From Chitinophagales bacterium (lineage in GTDB: Bacteria; Bacteroidota; Bacteroidia; Chitinophagales; UBA10324), in NCBI GenBank assembly GCA_026786335.1, contig JAJAYG010000068.1, positions 1 to 5,067 on the forward strand: 5,067 bases of DNA, read 5' to 3'. Shown in pieces: positions 1 through 5,067 of the stretch. The first letter of the stretch is position 1; each line of letters opens with the position of its first letter. The notes under the pieces are model-generated. The model saw only the letters and a program-made list of their open reading frames with translations, was not told where the DNA came from and did no database searches. The translations under genes and the position numbers were made by a program.

Positions 1-579
<579 letters not shown>

Positions 580-1197
580 ATGAATAAAATTAATTTCAAC
601 CCCTTTTTTCTGAAAAACATTTTCTTCTTTTTACTTTCTCTTTTTTTAATTGCCGGATGCAGTGATTCATACACTCCAAAACCCCGCGGATATTATAAAA
701 TAGTTTTTCCGCAGCGGACTTATCAGCAATTTGATAACGGCAGTTGCCCTTTTACTTTTGAATATCCAAAATACGGAGTTCTTAATCGCGATACTGTTTT
801 TCTTGATACACTACCCGATAATGATTGTTGGTTCAATGTTACTTTCCCAACTCTTAATGGAAATCTTTACCTGAGTTATAAAGACATTGATAAAAATAAT
901 TCGCTGGAGAAACTGATTGATGATGCCCACCGCTTAACATTTAAACACACGGTAAAGGCAGATTACATCGAAGAAAATATTTTGAGCACACCTAACAATG
1001 TTGGCGGCGTGTTGTATGATGTGGGAGGAAACGCAGCATCGGCTTTACAGTTTTTTGTTACTGACAGTGTTCATCATTTTCTTCGCGGCTCACTGTATTT
1101 TTATTCATCACCCAATGCAGACTCCATTGCACCGGTGGTAAAATTTTTGAGACCTGATGTTTTGAAGTTGATTGAAACTTTGAAGTGGAAGGAATAA
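580..1197 (+). CDS. gldD: GldD, gliding motility lipoprotein
   Basis: This complete 205-residue gene encodes a predicted lipoprotein of the Bacteroidota gliding machinery. The N-terminus has a basic start, a hydrophobic stretch at about residues 13-25 and a lipobox LIAGC with the acylated Cys at 27. The next part, SDSYTPKPRGYYKIVFP (28-44), is the family signature, followed by CPFTFEYPKY (about 56-65). The length fits the family (roughly 180-200 residues). GldD is required for gliding in Flavobacterium; its molecular action is unknown and it has no visible catalytic motif. The ATG at 580 follows the gldE stop with no spacer (TGAATG) and no Shine-Dalgarno sequence, so translation probably depends on reinitiation after gldE. 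The TAA stop is followed by the heptad repeat array, and the next gene is convergent, so gldD ends the transcription unit. Confidence 0.95.
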   Translation: MNKINFNPFFLKNIFFFLLSLFLIAGCSDSYTPKPRGYYKIVFPQRTYQQFDNGSCPFTFEYPKYGVLNRDTVFLDTLPDNDCWFNVTFPTLNGNLYLSYKDIDKNNSLEKLIDDAHRLTFKHTVKADYIEENILSTPNNVGGVLYDVGGNAASALQFFVTDSVHHFLRGSLYFYSSPNADSIAPVVKFLRPDVLKLIETLKWKE

Positions 1198-1200
1198 GGA

Positions 1201-1305
1201 ATTGAAAATTGAAAATGGAGAATTGAAAATGAATGAATAATGTCTTTGAATCACTAATTGACTATTGACTATTCACCATTGACTTTTCACCATTCATCAT
1301 TCACG
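1201..1305. repeat. Degenerate 7-bp tandem repeat array in the convergent gldD/response-regulator gap
   Basis: Read in steps of seven from 1201, the gap gives ATTGAAA, ATTGAAA, ATGGAGA, ATTGAAA, ATGAATG, AATAATG. After two unrelated heptads (1243-1256) it continues ATTGACT, ATTGACT, ATTCACC, ATTGACT, TTTCACC, ATTCATC, ATTCACG, ending at 1305. That is 15 heptads in one register with no slip. The left units are purine-rich after ATT; the right units give purine-rich GGTGAAT-type heptads on the minus strand. Each convergent gene is therefore followed by similar purine-rich heptads on its own sense strand. The two halves could fold back imperfectly. No clean GC-rich hairpin with a T tract is present, so whether it terminates transcription is unknown. 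It is not a CRISPR array, as units are contiguous and far too short. Confidence 0.8.
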
Positions 1306-1315
1306 TTTCCCTTCC

Positions 1316-2059
1316 CTACATCCCCAGCACTTCTTTCATTCTTGCATAGCCACTTTTGCTAACCGGAATTTGTTTACCTGATTTTAATATGGCAACATAA
1401 TTTTCTTTTTCATAAACTTCAATGCGCGTTATGTGCTGCACATTTAAAATATAACTGCGGTGAATGCGCACGAATTGCAGCGGATCGAGTGAGTGCTCAA
1501 AAAAATTCATGGTTTTATTTTTAAGAAAGGAACCTTCGGCAGTAACCACATTTACATAATCATCTGCTGCTTCAAAATAAATTACTTCGGGTAATGAAAT
1601 GATTTTGATTTTGTTGCCCGACTTAACAACAATGCGCATGTTTTGCGGCGCTGCCTGCGCAACAGTTTCAAGTAATTTTTGTGTTGATTTTATTTCAGGT
1701 TCACCACCCCGCTTGGTAATAAATTTTTTAATTGCCGCCTCAAACCGCTCTTGACTAAAAGGTTTAAGCAGATAGTCAACTGCATTTGCTTCGAAAGCTT
1801 TAATAGCAAATTCATCAAACGCTGTTATAAAAATTACAGCCGGTGGTTTTTCCAGCAGCTCGAGCATTTCAAAGCCACTGATCTTTGGCATTTGTATATC
1901 TAAAAAAATAAGATCGGGGGTATGCTGTTGAATTGATTTCATTCCTTCAAAACCATCGCCGCATTCTGCAACAATTTTAAAACCAGCCATGGTTGATAAA
2001 CCTTCACGCACCAAGGAACGTGCAAGCGGTTCATCGTCTATAATAATTACTTTGGTCAT
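1316..2059 (-). CDS. LytTR-family response regulator, DNA-binding
   Basis: This complete 247-residue protein pairs a receiver domain (about 1-118) with a LytTR DNA-binding domain (about 141-245). Receiver residues are all present: acidic pocket D8/D9, phosphoacceptor D54 in IFLDIQMP, T79 in FITA and K99 in LLKP. The LytTR part shows YFEAADDYVNV (161-171), FVRIHRSYILN (196-206) and the C-terminal IPVSKSGYARMKEVL. The architecture matches AlgR, LytR (LytSR) and YehT-type regulators, which bind paired direct repeats upstream of promoters. The start codon overlaps the stop of the upstream kinase gene by ATGA (2056-2059), so the two are translationally coupled, and the kinase is almost certainly its cognate partner. 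The target genes are unknown. No specific gene symbol is justified. Confidence 0.95.
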   Translation of the reverse strand: MTKVIIIDDEPLARSLVREGLSTMAGFKIVAECGDGFEGMKSIQQHTPDLIFLDIQMPKISGFEMLELLEKPPAVIFITAFDEFAIKAFEANAVDYLLKPFSQERFEAAIKKFITKRGGEPEIKSTQKLLETVAQAAPQNMRIVVKSGNKIKIISLPEVIYFEAADDYVNVVTAEGSFLKNKTMNFFEHSLDPLQFVRIHRSYILNVQHITRIEVYEKENYVAILKSGKQIPVSKSGYARMKEVLGM

Positions 2060-3090
2060 ACTTGTGGAATTATTAAAGTTGTAACAAAAATATTTTCTGC
2101 GGCCGAAGTTTTTACCAGATCATTTCTTGCGAATAACAAATACAACCTCCGCTGTACCGAACTTAATCCAAAACCGGTTCCCTTATTTGAACTTGCTGAT
2201 TGAGCATCAAATGGATTTTGAATTTCAATTTCGAGTTGATTATTATTTGTTGAAACATGAATTTTAATTACTACATCGCCCGTAGTATCATAGAGCCCGA
2301 ACTTGATTGCATTTTCAACAATGGGCTGCAACAGCAGGGGAGGAAGTAGTTTTTCTTTTTCCGCCTCATTACAAATAATTTCTGTTTGCAACCGATGCCC
2401 AAACCGTACTTTTTCAATATCGAGATAGAGTTCGAGCAAATGCAATTCTTCTTCGAGTTTTACCAATTGCTTTTCATCTTTTCTTAAAGTACCTCGCAAA
2501 AATTCAGAAAGTTGCTGCACCATTTTTCTTGCTTCATTGGGTCTTGTTGCAATTAAAGCATTGATAGAATTGAGGCTGTTAAATAAAAAATGTGGTTGTA
2601 ATTGTTGCCGCAGATTCAGTAACTCTGCTTTTCGTTCGAGATTTTCGGCATCTGTTTTTCTTTTTTCATCTTCCTGTTGCTGCTCCTGCCGGTTCCAGAG
2701 CACTGATATCATAGCCATCCATCCGATGAGCAAAAAACAAATCGCAAATCTGAAGGGCAATGATTGAGAAACAAACTGCAGGTAATCTTCTTCTTCAAAT
2801 AAATTCACAAGCGCTGTTCTGCTTATAAAGAGACACAACAAAGAAAGACCAATGCACCATGTAATAATATATTGCCAGCGATTTTTATCGGGCAAATAAT
2901 ACTTGAGTCCGTTGCTCACTGCAAAACATGCCACAACAATCGGCAGGTTAGAAATAATGCTGTCGATCAATGCGAGTTTCAATTTTATTCCTAACCAAAT
3001 TAGTACGCCGGCATGCAAACCTGAAATCACAATAAAGCAGGTAACAAAAATGATAAGGAGCCTGAAGTTTGATAATGGAGTTGCAGCCAT
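2056..3090 (-). CDS. LytS/AlgZ-type sensor histidine kinase, four-TM
   Basis: This complete 344-residue inner-membrane kinase has four predicted TM helices (about 11-34, 43-62, 74-90, 112-132). A charged, glutamine-rich coiled-coil linker follows (about 133-165), then a His_kinase domain with RQQLQPHFLFNSLNSI, phosphoacceptor His167. The HATPase_c domain shows the N box QPIVENAIKFG (255-265, Asn260) and a glycine-rich lid KGTGFGLSSVQRR (303-315). The usual DxG of the ATP site is QNPF (291-294), a variant I recall from AlgZ-like kinases, so it need not mean loss of activity. The only sizeable loop outside the helices is about 21 residues between TM3 and TM4; there is no PAS, GAF or periplasmic sensor domain. 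It presumably phosphorylates the LytTR regulator encoded next. The start has no Shine-Dalgarno sequence, as is usual in Bacteroidota. The signal is unknown. Confidence 0.94.
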   Translation of the reverse strand: MAATPLSNFRLLIIFVTCFIVISGLHAGVLIWLGIKLKLALIDSIISNLPIVVACFAVSNGLKYYLPDKNRWQYIITWCIGLSLLCLFISRTALVNLFEEEDYLQFVSQSLPFRFAICFLLIGWMAMISVLWNRQEQQQEDEKRKTDAENLERKAELLNLRQQLQPHFLFNSLNSINALIATRPNEARKMVQQLSEFLRGTLRKDEKQLVKLEEELHLLELYLDIEKVRFGHRLQTEIICNEAEKEKLLPPLLLQPIVENAIKFGLYDTTGDVVIKIHVSTNNNQLEIEIQNPFDAQSASSNKGTGFGLSSVQRRLYLLFARNDLVKTSAAENIFVTTLIIPQV

Positions 3091-3102
3091 AATTAATTAC
3101 AA

Positions 3103-3110
3103 CAAGTATA
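3103..3110 (-). promoter_or_regulatory. Possible -7 element for the kinase-regulator operon
   Basis: The minus strand reads TATACTTG, one mismatch from the Bacteroidota -7 consensus TAnnTTTG, with 12 bases between it and the kinase ATG. The leader would be only a few bases long. The expected -33 position falls in the T run and stem base of the preceding terminator and has no clear TTG, so this is weak. A promoter is expected here because a terminator separates the operon from the gene upstream. Confidence 0.3.
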
Positions 3111-3125
3111 GTGATTTAAGATTTT

Positions 3126-3159
3126 AAAAAAGTGCCACCGCTTAACCAGGTGGTGGCAC
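3126..3159 (-). terminator. Intrinsic terminator after the LiaF-like gene
   Basis: On the minus strand GTGCCACC pairs perfectly with GGTGGCAC (8 bp, plus-strand arms 3132-3139 and 3152-3159) around a 12-base loop. Six T residues follow directly (complement of 3126-3131). The hairpin lies about 50 bases downstream of the LiaF-like stop codon and 42 bases before the kinase start. It should end most transcription coming from the LiaF-like gene. An A run on the other side (complement of 3169-3176) is separated from the stem by nine bases. Confidence 0.85.
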
Positions 3160-3208
3160 AGTCCATTGTTTTTTTTATTGCTGATTAGTAATTATGCAAA
3201 CATCACTT

Positions 3209-3934
3209 TTAATAACTCACAATCTCGATTCCGCCAAAGATTGATGTTCCATCAAGTATTAGTATTTTATCACCGAGCGCATTAGCATTCGGCGGACGTT
3301 TATCACTGATTCCACCAAATATTGAAGTAACTTCCGATTTAATTTCCCAGTTGCTGGGCACTATCAATTTTGTTCCGCCAAATATTTGGGTAACCTCCAG
3401 CACTACTCTTCCTTGAATATCTGCATGAGTGAAATTGATTTCTGTTCCTCCAAAAACAGTTACTACTTCGCCGCCTTTAAAGTTCTTAGACAAAACATTT
3501 TTTTTAAGACCGCCAAAAAAAGTGGTGCAGTCAAGTACATCTTCATTTGCCAATACGCCGCCATCTGTTGTTGATGAATTGTTCCAATTATTTTCAGCAT
3601 TCCATTTACCTCTTTTTGGTTTAAGAATCAAAAAGATTCCCACTGCAATTAAACCCAGTGGCCAAAGGTATTGATGCCACTGCCATTGGGGCATTAAGTC
3701 ATTCACCAAAAAAATGCTTCCAATAAGAATCATAATAAACCATAATGCATTTTTAAAGTTATTTCTAATGCCACTAATAATTCCTACTCCTATCAGCAGC
3801 ATGGGCCAGCTAACAAGCCAATGCGGGATTGTGAGAAAGTTAAGTTTTTGAAGAAACCAGCCTGCTCCAATTAATAATACAATCAGCCCGACCCAAATAT
3901 TGCTGTGATTGTTTTTGCGATCAATTCTTTCCAT
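3209..3934 (-). CDS. LiaF-like membrane protein with FGG-repeat C-terminal domain
   Basis: This complete 241-residue protein has an N-terminal block of four TM helices (about 14-28, 35-56, 62-80, 86-104) rich in WPLGLI/LIGVG patterns, typical of LiaF_TM (DUF5668-like) domains. A polar linker (about 107-130) leads to a C-terminal all-beta domain. In it FGG occurs five times, at residues 140, 161, 185, 206 and 233, each after a short hydrophobic strand (VTVFGGTEI, VTQIFGGTKL, VTSIFGGIS). This resembles the beta-solenoid of LiaF/VraT-type 'cell wall-active antibiotics response' proteins. LiaF in Firmicutes restrains the kinase LiaS in cell-envelope stress sensing; that role here is inferred, supported only by family resemblance and the kinase-regulator pair downstream. 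The ATG at 3934 is chosen because it precedes the conserved first helix and lies 20 bases after a good -7 element. There is no Shine-Dalgarno sequence. Confidence 0.85.
   Translation of the reverse strand: MERIDRKNNHSNIWVGLIVLLIGAGWFLQKLNFLTIPHWLVSWPMLLIGVGIISGIRNNFKNALWFIMILIGSIFLVNDLMPQWQWHQYLWPLGLIAVGIFLILKPKRGKWNAENNWNNSSTTDGGVLANEDVLDCTTFFGGLKKNVLSKNFKGGEVVTVFGGTEINFTHADIQGRVVLEVTQIFGGTKLIVPSNWEIKSEVTSIFGGISDKRPPNANALGDKILILDGTSIFGGIEIVSY
3230..3517 (-). repeat. Five-fold FGG coding repeat in the LiaF-like gene
   Basis: Five degenerate DNA repeats encode the FGG turns. On the plus strand each reads as a CC(G/A/T)CCAAA core, at about 3231, 3312, 3375, 3447 and 3510. Protein spacings are 21, 24, 21 and 27 residues, consistent with successive coils of a beta-solenoid. 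The repeats have diverged strongly at third positions and between cores, so this is an old protein-level repeat and not a recent tandem duplication. Confidence 0.75.
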
Positions 3935-3954
3935 GATTTTTAGATTTTATTTTA

Positions 3955-3985
3955 CAAATGTAGGTGCACCTCATTCGATTCGAAA
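3955..3985 (-). promoter_or_regulatory. Bacteroidota-type promoter for the LiaF-like gene
   Basis: The minus strand carries TACATTTG (3962-3955), an exact match to the Bacteroidota -7 consensus TAnnTTTG. It is preceded after a 19-base spacer by TTTC (3985-3982), one base from the TTTG/TTG -33 element. The spacing is right for the primary sigma factor of this phylum. The -7 element ends 20 bases before the ATG, giving a short A-rich leader. It lies downstream of the icd terminator, where a new promoter is expected. The start of transcription has not been measured. Confidence 0.6.
3962..3984. promoter_or_regulatory. Two adjacent palindromes filling the promoter spacer, possible operator
   Basis: AGGTGCACCT (3962-3971) is a perfect 10-bp palindrome touching the -7 element. 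TTCGATTCGAA (3974-3984) is a perfect 5+1+5 palindrome reaching into the -33 element. Two bases separate them, so together they occupy the whole spacer of the predicted promoter. A protein bound here would compete with or reshape RNA polymerase binding. No matching regulator can be named from the sequence. Confidence 0.4.
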
Positions 3986-4012
3986 CAGATATTAGGCAGG
4001 TAGGCGAGTGGT

Positions 4013-4041
4013 GTCGGTGAATAGTGGTAAAACGTCGGTGA
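4013..4041. repeat. GTCGGTGA direct repeat with 21-bp period
   Basis: The 8-mer GTCGGTGA occurs at 4013-4020 and again at 4034-4041, 21 bp apart (two helical turns), about 50-80 bp upstream of the promoter of the LiaF-like gene. The arrangement suits a dimer binding one DNA face, as LytTR proteins do. Alternatively 21 is three heptads, and GGTGAAT at 4016 matches the heptad seen on the minus strand at 1271-1277, so this may be a worn remnant of the same repeat type. Neither reading is settled. Confidence 0.4.
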
Positions 4042-4060
4042 GAATTTATTGGGAAATGAA

Positions 4061-4101
4061 GAAATAAAAAAAGGGAGCTGTTTGCACCCTTTTTTTATTT
4101 C
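4061..4101 (-). terminator. Intrinsic terminator downstream of icd
   Basis: Bases 4061-4075 pair perfectly with 4087-4101 (15 bp: GAAAT, seven A, GGG against its complement). Past one A-A mismatch, two more G-C pairs (4077-4078 with 4084-4085) close a five-base loop. On the minus strand the GC part is followed by seven T. The stem begins 14 bases after the icd stop codon. The symmetric A/T flanks would let it work in both directions, but no plus-strand gene leads into it. Confidence 0.9.
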
Positions 4102-4115
4102 AAATTATCAGAGAA

Positions 4116-5067
4116 TCAATTCATGTTCTTGATTATTTCATCACCAAACTCAGAACATTTTAATAAGGTTGCTCCTTCCATTAACCTATGTAAATCGTAA
4201 GTAACTCTTTTTGCGGTAATACTTTTTTCAAGGCCTTTGTAAATGAGATCGCTTGCAGCCGTCCAGCCTAAATGTTCAAACATCATTGCGCCTGATAATA
4301 TTACGGAACCGGGATTCACTTTATCCTGATCGGCGTATTTAGGTGCAGTGCCATGTGTTGCTTCAAATATGGCATGGCCGGTTACATAATTAATATTTGC
4401 GCCGGGAGCAATTCCAATTCCGCCCACCTGAGCTGCCAGTGCATCGGATAAGTAATCTCCATTAAGATTGAGTGTTGCAATTACATCAAACTCCTCGGGG
4501 CGCGTGAGCACTTGTTGCAAAGTAATATCAGCTATTGAATCTTTGATAATGATTCCTGCCCCGGGTTTTCCTTCAGGAATTTGGCACCATGGGCCGCCAT
4601 CAATTTCAACTGCGCCATAGAAATTTTTTGCAACAGCATAAGCCCAATCACGAAAGGCGCCTTCAGTAAATTTCATGATATTTCCTTTGTGAACAATGTT
4701 CACGCTTTTCTTATTGTGTTTAATAGCATAACGGATTGCACTATGAACCAATCTTTCGGTTCCCAAATAACTTACGGGCTTTAAACCAACACCAACCTGT
4801 ATGTTTACCTCGCGCTGCGGTGCACCAATTTCTTCTAATTGCTTTTGCCATTTCGAACAAGCTTCTTCAGTTCCAAAACGAATCTTCTTAAATTCTTTTG
4901 GAAATTCTTTTTCGAAGAAGTCAAGAATCTTTTTTGCTTCGGGAGTTCCTGCCGCATATTCAATTCCTGCATAAATATCTTCTGTGTTCTCTCTAAAGAT
5001 TACCATCTCAACTAATTCGGGATGTTTAACAGGGGAGGGAACACCGGCAAAATATCTTACAGGGCGA
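4116..5067 (-). CDS. icd: Isocitrate dehydrogenase, NADP-dependent type (5' end missing, C-terminal about 316 residues)
   Basis: This TCA-cycle enzyme converts isocitrate to 2-oxoglutarate and CO2 with reduction of NADP. The frame stays open past the ATG at 5006 to the window edge, encoding [20 protein letters not shown], a conserved family segment, so that ATG is internal and about 100 N-terminal residues are missing. Numbering from that Met, active-site residues are Arg5 and Tyr12 ([13 protein letters not shown]), Lys107 ([12 protein letters not shown]), Asp160, Asp184 and Asp188 ([14 protein letters not shown]). Lys223-Tyr224 in HGTAPKYA, Val230, Tyr270 and Arg274 match the E. coli residues that select NADP over NAD. 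Compared with E. coli Icd (recalled sequence), about 25 extra residues lie between IEY and GVGLKP. The gene ends with TGA and its own terminator. It shows no functional tie to its neighbours. Confidence 0.97.
   Translation of the reverse strand, partial: RPVRYFAGVPSPVKHPELVEMVIFRENTEDIYAGIEYAAGTPEAKKILDFFEKEFPKEFKKIRFGTEEACSKWQKQLEEIGAPQREVNIQVGVGLKPVSYLGTERLVHSAIRYAIKHNKKSVNIVHKGNIMKFTEGAFRDWAYAVAKNFYGAVEIDGGPWCQIPEGKPGAGIIIKDSIADITLQQVLTRPEEFDVIATLNLNGDYLSDALAAQVGGIGIAPGANINYVTGHAIFEATHGTAPKYADQDKVNPGSVILSGAMMFEHLGWTAASDLIYKGLEKSITAKRVTYDLHRLMEGATLLKCSEFGDEIIKNMN

Noticed and set aside
1201..1305. CRISPR or minisatellite with spacers
   Set aside because: Units are 7 bp and contiguous, with no unique spacers and no cas genes nearby.
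2537..3127. Plus-strand open frames at 2537-2767 and 2903-3127
   Set aside because: They lie antisense inside or across the histidine kinase gene, have low-complexity Cys/Ser/Phe-rich translations and match no family I recognise.
3386..3674. Plus-strand open frames at 3386-3574 and 3429-3674
   Set aside because: They are antisense shadows of the FGG repeats and linker of the LiaF-like gene, and overlap each other in different frames.
4061..4101. Small RNA or riboswitch in the gap downstream of icd
   Set aside because: The only strong structure is a simple A/T-flanked hairpin placed right after the icd stop, fully explained as a terminator.
4581..4784. Plus-strand open frame at 4581-4784
   Set aside because: It is antisense to a highly conserved part of icd and has no domain character of its own.
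4116..5006. ATG at 5006 as the start of icd
   Set aside because: The upstream codons to the window edge encode the conserved [17 protein letters not shown] segment, so this Met is internal.

Overview
The window is AT-rich DNA that looks like a member of the Bacteroidota, probably a gliding-type lineage such as Chitinophagales or Sphingobacteriales; the family cannot be fixed from this sequence. Three things point there: the adjacent gldE-gldD pair, the lack of Shine-Dalgarno sequences before start codons, and a promoter-like TTTC-N19-TACATTTG close to the Bacteroidota -33/-7 consensus. No rRNA, tRNA, CRISPR array, transposase or phage gene is visible.

Layout. Positions 1-1197 (+) hold the 3' end of gldE (CBS pair plus CorC/HlyC C-terminal domain), followed without a gap by gldD, a complete gliding-motility lipoprotein gene. 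Positions 1198-1315 separate gldD from the convergent genes to its right and are almost entirely a degenerate 7-bp tandem array. All genes from 1316 to the right edge are on the minus strand. In transcription order they are the 3' part of icd (NADP-type isocitrate dehydrogenase, running off the right edge), a strong hairpin terminator, a 181-bp gap with a promoter and two palindromes, a LiaF-like four-TM protein with a C-terminal FGG-repeat solenoid, another terminator, and a LytS/AlgZ-type histidine kinase overlapping its LytTR response regulator by ATGA.

How the genes may work together. GldE and GldD belong to the Bacteroidota gliding machinery and are presumably cotranscribed. The kinase and regulator form a translationally coupled two-component pair. 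The kinase has almost no extracytoplasmic domain, so it probably senses within the membrane or through a partner. The LiaF-like protein just upstream is the obvious candidate partner, by analogy with LiaF acting on LiaS in Firmicutes. That link is inference from gene order and domain content. The icd gene appears to be an unrelated housekeeping neighbour insulated by its own terminator.

The items most worth following up are the in-register heptanucleotide array, the candidate LiaF-like/LytS/LytTR envelope-sensing module, and the paired palindromes that fill the promoter spacer of the LiaF-like gene. No stretch longer than 300 bases lacks a gene.
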